Origin: Halomontanus rarus
GTDB lineage: Archaea > Halobacteriota > Halobacteria > Halobacteriales > Natrialbaceae
Assembly: GCF_029338335.1 (NCBI RefSeq)
Contig: NZ_CP119800.1
Reading direction: 5' to 3' (one strand)
Length of the DNA stretch: 64,000 nucleotides
A program made the position numbers and the translations under genes. Of the stretch, positions 18,887-27,739 are shown piece by piece. Position 1 is the stretch's first letter; every line of letters starts with the position of its first letter. The notes beneath the pieces are model-generated. The model did no database searches. It saw nothing but the letters and a program-made list of their open reading frames with translations, and was not told the origin of the DNA.

Positions 18887-19430
18887 GCCAACTCACCTCC
18901 TCGAGGGCGGGAACGAACACGACCGGTGACGCGAGGGTCGAAACTCGAGTGCCGGCGGTCGATTTCGGTCCTGATTCTGCGCATGGTCGTTCGACGATTC
19001 GACGGGAAGACACAAGACGTTCGTGCCGTTCCCCGTCCGGCGTTCAGATTTCAGATGGCACACGAACCACCACGCACGACCGCAGAACGTCGTCAGGGCT
19101 TTGGATCGAGTTCGCGGTCGACGCCCCTTCGCGGGACGTCTCGTCTTGAGGCTGTGATCCCAGTCGAGCGCCGGCCTCCCCCGTGAATCGGTGGTATGGC
19201 AGGCCGCTCGACGACGCGTTCACTGCGGTCGACGAACCGAACACACACGCCGACCGAACACTCAGGATTTCGTGAGTGATAAAGGAGCCATATGTTCACC
19301 CGAGAGCGAATGATCTCCCTCGATAGACGACGGAGTGGGTGCACGATATGGGGCTACCGACCCGACCGACGGCGACGATTGCGGCGAGAGAGCGCCGGTC
19401 AGGACGGGGCCGTGGCGACGGGGTGGTGCG
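18887..19430. other. Intergenic region upstream of hutH
   Basis: 544 nt with no convincing gene. It must carry the hutH promoter on the left and that of the small gene at 19431 on the right. An AT-richer patch is at about 19275-19300. No clear inverted repeat was recognised. Confidence 0.45.
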
Positions 19431-19685
19431 ATGACCGACGAACCCATCTACGAGGGATCGAACGGTCGATACTACACCGACTGGCAGGTCGACCGGAAGC
19501 TCACGAACGGTGCGTGGACCCCGTGCCTGCACGAGACCGAGACCGGACGCCGACTCGTCGGTATCGACGACGGCGAACTACTGTTACTCGTTCCGACCGA
19601 AGCGAACGCGTTGCCACCCTACGTCGAACTTCGATCGGACGACGCGACCGCGTGGATCGTCGACTCCCGTCGATCGATTCCGTAA
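19431..19685 (+). CDS. Small haloarchaeal protein of unknown function
   Basis: 84 aa, acidic, beginning MTDEPIYEGSNGRYYTDWQV. It has alternating hydrophobic strands (GELLLLVPTE, AWIVDS) that suggest a small beta-rich fold and no membrane segment. ATG 19431 is preferred to the longer frame from 19335 because the upstream part is not protein-like. Composition fits a real haloarchaeal gene, but I recognise no family. Confidence 0.6.
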   Translation: MTDEPIYEGSNGRYYTDWQVDRKLTNGAWTPCLHETETGRRLVGIDDGELLLLVPTEANALPPYVELRSDDATAWIVDSRRSIP

Positions 19686-19932
19686 GCTGGTCGTCCGATC
19701 ACCTCGAGTAACACTCGTTGTGTGTGCTGGAACTGACGCCGAACCGACGGCTCGAGCGACCGGCCGTTCCCGTCTCGACGGTTCGCTCCCGCTCCCGTAC
19801 CCGTTTCCGCTCGAGCGATCGGTGCCGAGCGTCGCATCCGACCGACGGATGGGTGGGCGGAGAGCAGAGAGTACATAAGAGGTGAATATGTGAACGTTCA
19901 GAATCTGGTCGGCAGCGTCAGTATCCCGTCGC

Positions 19933-20676
19933 GTGAGACGACGAGCGTTTCTCGGAACGGTCGGCTCGCTGGGCTCACTGGGAGTACTCGGCTACGCGAG
20001 TCGGTCACCCGTCGAAACGCTCGAGATTCGGTTCTGGCTCTCCGAACAGGCCGGGACGTACGACGGTGTCGCCGACCGCATTCGCGACTACCTCGAACTC
20101 GCGTTCGACCTCGAGTTCTGGACGCTCAAGGTGAGTTTCGGTGGCACGATTCCGGTCTCCACGGAGGACGGCGCTAACGTGACGGTCTACGGCGAGTGGC
20201 CCTCACACGTCGTCAGCGGGTTTTTCGACCGCGGAGAGATCACCCCCGCCGCGGACGTGAACCTGCTCGTCACCGACGGACAGATGCGATCGGCACCCAC
20301 CGGGTACGGCATCCCCCACATCGCTTCGGTCGGCGGTGCCAGGCACATCGCCGAACTCGAGCCCGTCGAACTCGACGACCGGTACGACGTCGTTCCCTAT
20401 CGAACGCCCGAACGGGTTATGCAGGTGATCGTCCACGAGGCCGGGCACGCGCTCGGGCTCACCCACGACCACGGCGTCGCGTTTCGCAAGGGCGACGGCG
20501 TCGTCGCCTCACCGATGCTCAGTTCCTACGCCTGGGATCCCGAGTACGAGGGAGCGCACTCGAGTTGCGGGACCGCTTACCCCGAGACCGACGGTCTGGG
20601 CCGCAGGCTCACGTTCTCGTTTTCGACCTGTGCGCGGCGACAGCTCGAGGAGTATCAGGGCGGGTTCACGGTGTAA
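19933..20676 (+). CDS. Matrixin-like zinc metalloprotease with Tat-like signal
   Basis: 247 aa, GTG start. The N-terminus MRRRAFLGTVGSLGSLGVLG looks like a twin-arginine signal, so export is predicted. The zinc site VIVHEAGHALGLTHDHG matches HExxHxxGxxH of metzincins, and a following Met (SPMLSSY) fits the Met-turn. The substrate-binding half before it contains strands such as LEIRFWL. Two cysteines near the C-terminus (SSCGTAY, STCARRQ) may form a disulphide. Probably an extracellular or surface protease; the family is sparsely studied in haloarchaea. Confidence 0.85.
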   Translation: MRRRAFLGTVGSLGSLGVLGYASRSPVETLEIRFWLSEQAGTYDGVADRIRDYLELAFDLEFWTLKVSFGGTIPVSTEDGANVTVYGEWPSHVVSGFFDRGEITPAADVNLLVTDGQMRSAPTGYGIPHIASVGGARHIAELEPVELDDRYDVVPYRTPERVMQVIVHEAGHALGLTHDHGVAFRKGDGVVASPMLSSYAWDPEYEGAHSSCGTAYPETDGLGRRLTFSFSTCARRQLEEYQGGFTV

Positions 20677-20880
20677 GTGGGGTGAGATTGGAGACCGAAA
20701 CCGAATTCAGATCGAGCGGGAGTGGACGGAAACAGAGACGGACACCGGTGAGAGATCGGAAGCGAGGAATGGGAGACGAAAGAGAGCAACCGCTAGACGT
20801 CCGTTTCCGGGGGACACCAGATCGGGTGCCGCCCAGAGGGACACGGGTCGTGTTCAGCGGAGACGGGCAGCGGAATTCGA

Positions 20881-21255
20881 CTAGTCGTCCGTTTCGTCGG
20901 CGTCCGTATCCTCGGAGTGGTCGCCCTCGCCGCGGACGAAACTCGCTTGGGCCTCCGCGGGCTGACTCGAGACGCCGGCGTTCGGCCCTTCGATGAGGGC
21001 TTCGAAGTCGTCGACCTCGTCGTACTGGTCCTGATAGACCAGTGCGGCCTTCCCGAGTGAGGTGAGTTCGTAGAGCCCGGATCGCTCGGCTGGACCGATC
21101 TTGGCCACGAGTCCGTAGTCTTCCAGGACCGGAAGGCGGGTGTTGATGTTCTTTCGGCTCTTGCCAGTGTGTGCGGCAAGGTTCGTCGCTACGTTACGGC
21201 CTTTGTCCTCGAGTGCCTCGAGGATGAGAAAGTCTGTAGGTTGTCGGAGCTTCAC
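20881..21255 (-). CDS. Winged-helix regulator, PhiH1-repressor-like
   Basis: 124 aa. The winged helix spans residues 5-70: FLILEALEDKGRNVATNLAAHTGKSRKNINTRL gives helices 1-3 and YELTSLGKAAL the wing. The rest is an acidic disordered tail. This class of small haloarchaeal regulators resembles the repressor of halovirus PhiH1, although no phage genes surround it. A clear AT-rich promoter element lies just upstream (about 21268-21285). Confidence 0.82.
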   Translation of the reverse strand: MKLRQPTDFLILEALEDKGRNVATNLAAHTGKSRKNINTRLPVLEDYGLVAKIGPAERSGLYELTSLGKAALVYQDQYDEVDDFEALIEGPNAGVSSQPAEAQASFVRGEGDHSEDTDADETDD

Positions 21256-21668
21256 TGATTTTCACGCTCGTTATAGACCTATATTTCCGATGGTAACTAA
21301 TACTTTCGGCTTGTAGGCGATTAGTAGGAGTGGCAATAGCGATCGGAAATTATAAGTTGTCTCCGATGGAAGGTAGGGATGGGTGTGGACGAGAGCATCC
21401 ACAGAGATAACGGTACCAACGCAACTGATCCCCCATCACAGTCGTTGCCAGACGACATCTCACATTCCAGTCGCTCCGTTCCACCCAGTCATCCCCCCAC
21501 TCACCCTTTCCGTTTCCCAACTCGCGAACCGAGAGACCGTTCTGTCTCCCATCGGTGAACGAATCGAAACGGTTCGTGGGACGGCGCGTCGACGAACTGA
21601 GCGACTCGCCCGTTCGAGACTCGAGTTGCGTGTACGAATCGAGCCACACGGCGAAACAGAAACACACG
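21256..21668. other. Intergenic region between regulator and otsB
   Basis: Contains the leftward promoter of the winged-helix gene (AT-rich 21268-21310). The rest, up to the 3' end of otsB, shows no credible coding sequence or strong repeat. Confidence 0.45.
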
Positions 21669-22529
21669 TCAGTCCGAACTCGCTGCGGGAGGAGCGGGTG
21701 TTCGCGCGGAGACACCGCCGGTGAGTTCGTCGACACCGTGACTGGCGAGCCACTCGAGTAGCGAGGTGACGTCGGCCGGCGAGTCGACGTGACACGAGGC
21801 GATCGATGCTCGCTCGGTCCCGACGTGGATACCGAGTCCCTCGGGTTCGATCGCTCGAAACGCCGACTCGTCGGTCACGTCGTCGCCCAGGTAGAGGACA
21901 AACGGGTCCCCCAGACACGACTCCTCGAGCAGCGACACTGCGTCTCCCTTTCCCCACGGAACCGACGGCGAAATCTCGACGATCCGCTTGCCGGGAGACG
22001 TTTCGAGGTCGCCCCCGCCGATGCGGTCGACGACCGAACGAGTGGTTCGGCGAACGGTCTCGCGAAGGGGCCGCGGCACCGATCGGACGTGGACGGTCCC
22101 CGTCAGTCGCTTGTTCTCGATCTCGACGTTGGGAACGGGCGCCAGCGCTCGCTCGAGCGCGGCGCAGACCTCCTCGACGAGCGGCGCTCGTTTGCTGGCG
22201 ATCGGGTGAACTGCCGTCTCACCCGCACCCGCACGGAAGAGTTCGAGACCGTGGTTCCCAGCGTAGGTGATCGGCAGCGAGAGCCGATCGCGGACGTCCG
22301 CGAGGCCGCGGCCGCTGACGACTGCGGTCGTGATCGCCGGGGACGAGGCGAGGTCCGCCACTGCCTCCCTGTTCTCGGGCGTGATCGTCGCCGCGTCCGG
22401 GTCTTTGACGATCGGTGCGAGCGTCCCGTCGAAATCGAGACAGACGAGCGCGCTCGAGGCCCCTCGAAGTCCCGATCGAATCTCTGGCAACGGCTCGTCG
22501 AACGAGTGTGTTGGTTCCAGTGTCGACAT
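21669..22529 (-). CDS. otsB: Trehalose-6-phosphate phosphatase
   Basis: Dephosphorylates trehalose-6-phosphate to trehalose, a compatible solute. The 286-aa protein is a HAD-superfamily enzyme: catalytic motif I LDFDGTLAP near residue 33, a later GDDVTDESAF motif IV, and conserved YAGNHGLE. Its start overlaps the otsA stop by one base (TAATG), so the two are translationally coupled. The C-terminal tail is Ala/Pro rich. Confidence 0.94.
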   Translation of the reverse strand: MSTLEPTHSFDEPLPEIRSGLRGASSALVCLDFDGTLAPIVKDPDAATITPENREAVADLASSPAITTAVVSGRGLADVRDRLSLPITYAGNHGLELFRAGAGETAVHPIASKRAPLVEEVCAALERALAPVPNVEIENKRLTGTVHVRSVPRPLRETVRRTTRSVVDRIGGGDLETSPGKRIVEISPSVPWGKGDAVSLLEESCLGDPFVLYLGDDVTDESAFRAIEPEGLGIHVGTERASIASCHVDSPADVTSLLEWLASHGVDELTGGVSARTPAPPAASSD

Positions 22530-24322
22530 TATCTGGCGGATTGTGATCGGAATCGTGACCGCGACGAGCGGTCGCCTTGCACGTCGGTATCGCCGGATAG
22601 AGCGCCGGGTCCGGAGTCGGAATCGGAGTCAGTGTCGGTATCGGAATCAGGATCGGCGTCAGATCCGGATCCAAATCCGGAGGGCGACTCGAGTTCACCG
22701 TCGGAACGCGACTCGGTTTGCGACCCGTGAATCCGAGCGATCGCCGCGAACTGGCCGTCCATCCACGCCTCGAGATCGTCCTCGAAGACCCGCTGGCGCA
22801 ACCGAGTCATCCGTTGCTGGCGGTCGATTTCGGGACCGGTGAGTGCCGCGTCGATCGTCGCTGCGAACTCGTCGGTTCGCGTCGGATCGATCGTGAACAT
22901 GTCGTCACCGAGCATCTCCGTCGCGCCGGCACGTTGGCTCAGGATCAGGGATCCCTCCCCGTCGACGCTGGCGGCGACGAACTCCTGTGCGACGAGGTTC
23001 ATCCCGTCGAGTAGTGGACTGACGAGCATCACGTCCGCGCGGCGATAGAGCGCACAGAGTTCCTCTCTCGTGACGTAATCTTCGGTGTAGACGATCGGGT
23101 CCCACGATCGGGTCGCGAACCGGGCGTTGATCCGGTCGACCTCGTGGCGGACGTGCTCGCCGAGTTCGGCGTAGGCTGGTATGTCCGTCCGGCTCGGCGT
23201 CGCCTTCTGAACGAACGTGAACCGCTCGCGCCACCCGGGATTAGACTCGAGAAATCGCTCGATCGCGGCGAGGCGTTCGGGAATCCCCTTGGAGTAGTCG
23301 AGTCGATCGACGCCGAGACCGATCGCGACGCCGCTCGGAATGTCGTAGCGTTCGCGCAGGGATCGCCAGCACGAGCCGTCAAGAGACCTGCTCTCACGGT
23401 CGTAGGACTCCGCATCGACGCCCATGGGGGTGGCGACGAGTTGCGTCTCGCTGGATTCGTAACGGACCCGCCGGGACCCGTAGTCGACCGTCGCGTCGGG
23501 AACGAACCGGTCGACGCAGGTGAGAAACGCCTCGACGTACCCGTCGATGTGGAATCCCAGGAGGTCGTTTCCGAGCAGTCCCTCGAGCAGTTCTCGGCCG
23601 TTCGGACAGGCGCGAAACGCCTCGGGGTTGGGCCAGGGGATGTGCCAGAATTGCGCGATGGTAGTCGAGTCCGGAACCGCGTCGCGGATCATCGCGGGTG
23701 CGAGCGCGAGGTGATAATCTTGCAGCCACACGACGGCGTCCTCGGTCGCGTGGTCGATCACTGCGTCGGCGAACGTCCGGTTGACCCGTCGGTACCAGTC
23801 CCGATCGCCCGGTCGGTTCTCGACGAGATCGGGGAACTCGTGACAGATCGGCCAAAGAACGCGATTACTGAAGCCGTAGTAGTAGCCCTCGACGGCCTCC
23901 TCGGAGAGCCAGAGACGCTGAAGTGTGTACGATTCGTCGTCGGGGGGAACGGCGACGCAGCCGTCGTCGTCGGTTACGGCACGATCAGCCTCGCCGTCGC
24001 CCCACGCGATCCACGTCCCACCGGATTCCCGGAGGACGGGATCGAGACCGGCCGTCAGCCCGCCGGTCGGGAAATCGACGGTGATCTCGGGGTCGCCGGA
24101 TTCGTCCGTATTCGCATCGACGGCGCCGCCGTCGACGGCCGCGTCGGCGTCGTCCTCGACGGTAGTGGTAGAATCGTCGTCGTCGGTGTCCTCATCGTCG
24201 TCGGCGTACCCGTGTCGATACGGCTGGCGGTTCGACACGACGATGAGCGATCCGGAACCCGCCGGTTGCTGGCGGTCCTGACTCCGGTCGGTCGACGACT
24301 GTCGCTCCTCGTTGTGACGCAT
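22529..24322 (-). CDS. otsA: Trehalose-6-phosphate synthase (GT20)
   Basis: Makes trehalose-6-phosphate from a nucleoside-diphosphoglucose and glucose-6-phosphate. Residues about 85-545 are the GT20 domain, with the family segments VVWLQDYHL, FWHIPWPNPE, and the sugar-nucleotide site GVDRLDYSKGIPER. The 597-aa length exceeds the bacterial 470 or so because of an N-terminal acidic extension (1-80) and a C-terminal Asp/Ser repeat tail encoded by a hexamer-like tract at about 22600-22680. First gene of the otsA-otsB pair; a divergent promoter region separates it from the M24 peptidase. Confidence 0.95.
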   Translation of the reverse strand: MRHNEERQSSTDRSQDRQQPAGSGSLIVVSNRQPYRHGYADDDEDTDDDDSTTTVEDDADAAVDGGAVDANTDESGDPEITVDFPTGGLTAGLDPVLRESGGTWIAWGDGEADRAVTDDDGCVAVPPDDESYTLQRLWLSEEAVEGYYYGFSNRVLWPICHEFPDLVENRPGDRDWYRRVNRTFADAVIDHATEDAVVWLQDYHLALAPAMIRDAVPDSTTIAQFWHIPWPNPEAFRACPNGRELLEGLLGNDLLGFHIDGYVEAFLTCVDRFVPDATVDYGSRRVRYESSETQLVATPMGVDAESYDRESRSLDGSCWRSLRERYDIPSGVAIGLGVDRLDYSKGIPERLAAIERFLESNPGWRERFTFVQKATPSRTDIPAYAELGEHVRHEVDRINARFATRSWDPIVYTEDYVTREELCALYRRADVMLVSPLLDGMNLVAQEFVAASVDGEGSLILSQRAGATEMLGDDMFTIDPTRTDEFAATIDAALTGPEIDRQQRMTRLRQRVFEDDLEAWMDGQFAAIARIHGSQTESRSDGELESPSGFGSGSDADPDSDTDTDSDSDSGPGALSGDTDVQGDRSSRSRFRSQSAR

Positions 24323-24568
24323 TCGCTGTATACCACACTACCGTACAGGGTTCATTACCGGCCTGCGCCTGCAGGGACGTCTAATACCGTCCGCTATCGT
24401 TCACCGGATCCGAAACGTGTGAATTTTCGTGAAGGAAAGAAGAGGTCGTCGCTAACAGCGAACCTCGAGACGAACGTACTCCTGTCGACTCCCGGTCTAA
24501 ACGGACTGTTTCATCGCATCCCGGGCCAAACGGACCGTTTCATTGGACTCCAGGCCGAACGTGACGGC

Positions 24569-25798
24569 ATGTCCGATCGCTTCGAACGGCGGATCCGCGC
24601 GTGTCGAAACCGACTCGAGGCCGGAGACGCCGACTGTGTCGTCCTGTTCCCGAGTCCGAATCTCGCGTACGCGACCGGGTTCGACGAGTCGCCGTCCGAG
24701 CGCCACCTCCTACTGTTCGTCACACAGGTGGGGGAGCCGGCGTTCGTCGCGCCCGAACTCTACGGCGACCAGCTGCTGGAGACGGAGCTCGACGACGTCA
24801 GGCTGTGGACCGACGACGACGACCCGCTGGCGTTGATCGACGAGGTACTGACGGAACGGAATGTGGGAGAAACGGACCACTCGCACATCCTCGTCGACGA
24901 TACGATGTGGGCGACGTTCACGCAGGACCTGCGATCGGTCCGCCCGAACGCGACGTTCGGCCTCGCCAGCGCCGTCTTCGAACCCCTGCGGATCCGAAAG
25001 GACGAGGCCGAACTCGAGGCGCTCCGGCGGGCCGCGGCCCTCGCAGATCGGGTCGCACTCGAGGTTCGCGAGCGCGGTCGAGACGTCATCGGCATGACCG
25101 AGGCGGAGCTGGCCGCAGAGATCGATCGTCTGCTAGGGGAGTACAGTGATGCCGGCGAGGGAGATGGGGGAAGAGGGGGTCCAGGGGGAGATGGGGGAAT
25201 AGAAGGCCCAAGAACTGACGAGAAGAGCGGTGGCGGAACGACCGACGGCGAACCCGCGTTCACGACCATCGTCGCCTCGGGCCCGAACGGCGCCAGGCCC
25301 CACCACCACAGCGGCGACAGGGTGATCGCCCCGGGCGACCCGGTGGTCCTCGACTTCGGCGCGTTCGTCGCGGCCGACCTCGAGTCGGGAACGGGCCGGT
25401 ATCCGGGTGATCAGACGCGGACGGTCGTCTTCGCCGGCGAACCCGACGAGGAGTTCCGGCGGGTCCACGACGTCGTTCGCGAGGCCCAGGAGGCCGCCGT
25501 GACGGCCGTCGAACCCGGCGTCACGGCCGCGGCGGTCGACCGCGCCGCACGCACGGTGATCGAGGACGCCGGTTACGGTGACGCGTTCACCCACCGAACC
25601 GGCCACGGCGTCGGTCTCGAGGTTCACGAACCGCCCTACATCGTCGCCGGAAACGACCGCCAACTCGAGCCGGGGATGGTTTTCAGCGTCGAGCCGGGTG
25701 TCTATCTCGAGGAGAAATTTGGTGTTCGGATCGAGGACCTCGTGGTCGTCACCGAAGACGGTGCAGAGCGGTTGAACGAGACGCCTCGCGGGTGGTGA
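24569..25798 (+). CDS. M24-family metallopeptidase (Xaa-Pro peptidase-like)
   Basis: 409 aa. The N-terminal third (1-150) is the creatinase/prolidase-like lid domain, and the rest the pita-bread catalytic domain. Metal ligands are visible in LDFGAF (Asp), YPGDQTRTV (Asp), THRTGHGVGLEVHEPP (His), FSVEPGVY (Glu) and VRIEDLVV (Glu). A Gly/Asp-rich insertion (about 195-215) is encoded by a g-rich repeat at 25150-25205. ATG 24569 is used because the long frame before it is the antisense of otsA. Lies 264 nt before the proteasome pair on the same strand. Confidence 0.9.
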   Translation: MSDRFERRIRACRNRLEAGDADCVVLFPSPNLAYATGFDESPSERHLLLFVTQVGEPAFVAPELYGDQLLETELDDVRLWTDDDDPLALIDEVLTERNVGETDHSHILVDDTMWATFTQDLRSVRPNATFGLASAVFEPLRIRKDEAELEALRRAAALADRVALEVRERGRDVIGMTEAELAAEIDRLLGEYSDAGEGDGGRGGPGGDGGIEGPRTDEKSGGGTTDGEPAFTTIVASGPNGARPHHHSGDRVIAPGDPVVLDFGAFVAADLESGTGRYPGDQTRTVVFAGEPDEEFRRVHDVVREAQEAAVTAVEPGVTAAAVDRAARTVIEDAGYGDAFTHRTGHGVGLEVHEPPYIVAGNDRQLEPGMVFSVEPGVYLEEKFGVRIEDLVVVTEDGAERLNETPRGW

Positions 25799-25934
25799 GG
25801 TCGGGCTGGTAAAGACGGGGTGTGAAGTCGGAGTAGTGAGGTTGGAGTGGTGAAGGCGGGCTGGTAAGGTCGGGTCGGTGAGAGAGGAAGAGCGATGAGA
25901 GAGACGAGACAGTCAGAAGAGTGCTGCGAGTTAC

Positions 25935-25954
25935 CACACCGGGTTTCCAGTGAA
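25935..25954 (+). repeat. ORB-like 20-mer upstream of psmB
   Basis: CACACCGGGTTTCCAGTGAA differs from the origin consensus at one position (A for G in the CCGGT part). It lies about 110 nt before the proteasome beta start and 4.8 kb from the origin. Confidence 0.75.
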
Positions 25955-26007
25955 AACTCGGCGACAGGACCGAGTCGACCGGCTCAGACGGGTTCGTACG
26001 CACCGCC

Positions 26008-26027
26008 AGCTAAAATATATTTTAGCT
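26008..26027. promoter_or_regulatory. 20-bp perfect palindrome over the psmBA promoter
   Basis: AGCTAAAATATATTTTAGCT is a perfect inverted repeat with a TATA-like centre about 45 nt before the beta-subunit ATG. A dimeric repressor bound here would occlude the TATA box. No such regulator is adjacent. Confidence 0.75.
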
Positions 26028-26062
26028 AACAATTATTCCGGCATGGCACGTTTCCACAGTCG

Positions 26063-26950
26063 ATGTCAAACAGAATCGAACCGATCGATCACGGAAGCGA
26101 ATTCGGGATTGCGTCCGATCAGAGCACGCCCGAACGGAGTCGGGAACGGGAATGGAAAAGACTCGAACGAGACCGGTTCGTCAGGGAATCACGAGTAGAA
26201 GGGACCGCGGAAGACGGCGACGTCGTCAAGACCGGAACGACGACGGTCGCGGTCGCCGGCACCGACGGCGTCGTTCTCGCCGCCGACACGCGAGCGAGCA
26301 TCGGCGGCGGCCGGTTCGTCGCGAACCGCACGACACAGAAGATCGAACCGATCGGCGACCGGGCGGCCGTCGCCTTCTCGGGGAGCGTCAGCGACGCCCA
26401 GTCGTTCGTCCGCCAGCTCCGCGCCGAAGCCCGACTGTACCAACTCGAGCACGGGAGATCGATGACCCTCGAGTCGCTGGCGACGCTCGCCGGGGGACTC
26501 GTCCGCCGCGGCCCCTACCGAGTGCTCGACCTGTTGCTCGCGGGTGTCGAGGACGATGCGGTCGGCAGCCTGAAGTCGAACGCCGATACGGACGACAGCA
26601 AAGACGTCAGGACGGCCGTCTACGACATCGGCCCCGGCGGCGGCGTCATGACCACCGACTACGCCGCCAGCGGCAGCGGCATGCAACTCGCCTACGGCGC
26701 GCTCGAGGGGGCGATCGGGGTGGAGTCCGACGCGGATCGGACCGTCGCCGGTCTCCGACCGATCGTCGCCGGAGCGGTCCGGAGTGCGACGGCGCGCGAT
26801 ACGGCCAGCGGCGACGGGATGACCCTCGCGACGATCACCGCCGACGGCCTCGAACTCGAGCGGTTCGGCGATCTCGAGGCAGTGGAGGCGGACGCGACGG
26901 TCGGTGGTGGCGGTCGGACTGGTGGAGAGGAGAGGGAGGAGGTGAACTGA
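26063..26950 (+). CDS. psmB: Proteasome beta subunit, divergent paralogue
   Basis: Catalytic subunit of the 20S proteasome, 295 aa. A 58-residue propeptide ends at Gly58, before the N-terminal nucleophile Thr59 in KTGTTTV. Counting from that Thr, Asp17 is present (LAADTRAS), the Lys33 equivalent is at 35 in TTQKIEP after a two-residue insertion, and the SGSGMQ and later Asp regions fit Ser129 and Asp166. So it should be active. It differs from usual haloarchaeal PsmB by the insertion, an acidic loop at about 175-190 and a Gly/Glu tail. It precedes psmA by one base, so the two are coupled. Confidence 0.92.
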   Translation: MSNRIEPIDHGSEFGIASDQSTPERSREREWKRLERDRFVRESRVEGTAEDGDVVKTGTTTVAVAGTDGVVLAADTRASIGGGRFVANRTTQKIEPIGDRAAVAFSGSVSDAQSFVRQLRAEARLYQLEHGRSMTLESLATLAGGLVRRGPYRVLDLLLAGVEDDAVGSLKSNADTDDSKDVRTAVYDIGPGGGVMTTDYAASGSGMQLAYGALEGAIGVESDADRTVAGLRPIVAGAVRSATARDTASGDGMTLATITADGLELERFGDLEAVEADATVGGGGRTGGEEREEVN

Positions 26951-26951
26951 G

Positions 26952-27722
26952 ATGGACTCGAGCGCCAGCCAACAGGCCTACGATCGCGGTCACACCATCT
27001 TCTCGCCCGACGGACGACTCTATCAGGTAGAATACGCGCGCGAGGCCGTCGAACGCGGTTCGCCGAGCGTCGGCATCCGAACCGACGACGGCGTGGTTCT
27101 CGCGGCGCGAAAGCCCGTTCGGTCGCCGCTGCTCGAGGCGCGGACCGTCGAGAAGGTCCACCGGATCGACGACCACGTCGCGGTCGCGTCGGCCGGTCAC
27201 GCCGCCGACGCCCGCCAGCTCGTCGCGGTCGCTCGCGAAGCCGCCCAGCGCCACCGGCTCCGGTACGGCGAGCCGATCGGCGTCGAGTCCCTGACGAAGT
27301 CGATCGCCGACCACGTTCAGGAGTACACTCAGACCGGCGGCTCGAGACCCTACGGGACGGCGTTGCTCGTCGCGGGCGTCGACGAAACGGGTCCGGGTCT
27401 CTTCGAGGTCGACCCCAGCGGCACGCCGTACGGCTGGCGAGCGGTCGCGGTCGGTAACGGTACGACCGAGATCCGCGGGTTCCTCGAGGATCGGGTTCGA
27501 CACCCTCGCCGGACGGGACCGGAGGAGACGTCGGGCGAGGATCCTACCGACGGAATCGACCGGGAAGCGGGTCTCGCCACCGCACTCGAGGCGCTCGCGA
27601 CGACGGCCGACGAGCCGCTCTCGGCCGACGAACTCGACGTCTGCGTCGTCGACTCCGAGACGGCATCGGTCGAGCAGTTCTCGAGTGACGCAGTGGGGAG
27701 GGCACTCGAGTCGGCGAGTTGA
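26952..27722 (+). CDS. psmA: Proteasome alpha subunit, divergent paralogue
   Basis: Outer-ring subunit that gates the 20S proteasome and docks ATPases, 256 aa. The N-terminal gate motif is AYDRGHTIFSPDGRLYQVEYA, with His replacing the usual Ile after YDRG. The docking-pocket lysine region VEKVHRID is kept, as are QEYTQTGGSRPYG and DPSGTPYGW. The C-terminal third is shortened and has an acidic insertion (about 195-210). The start is one base after the beta stop. Adjacent beta-alpha order suggests a dedicated alpha-beta pair rather than the dispersed psm genes typical of haloarchaea. Confidence 0.92.
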   Translation: MDSSASQQAYDRGHTIFSPDGRLYQVEYAREAVERGSPSVGIRTDDGVVLAARKPVRSPLLEARTVEKVHRIDDHVAVASAGHAADARQLVAVAREAAQRHRLRYGEPIGVESLTKSIADHVQEYTQTGGSRPYGTALLVAGVDETGPGLFEVDPSGTPYGWRAVAVGNGTTEIRGFLEDRVRHPRRTGPEETSGEDPTDGIDREAGLATALEALATTADEPLSADELDVCVVDSETASVEQFSSDAVGRALESAS

Positions 27723-27739
27723 GCGTGTGAGACGGCGGT

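Noticed and set aside
23144..24568. Long frame preceding the M24 peptidase
   Set aside because: It is antisense to otsA; the peptidase starts at 24569.
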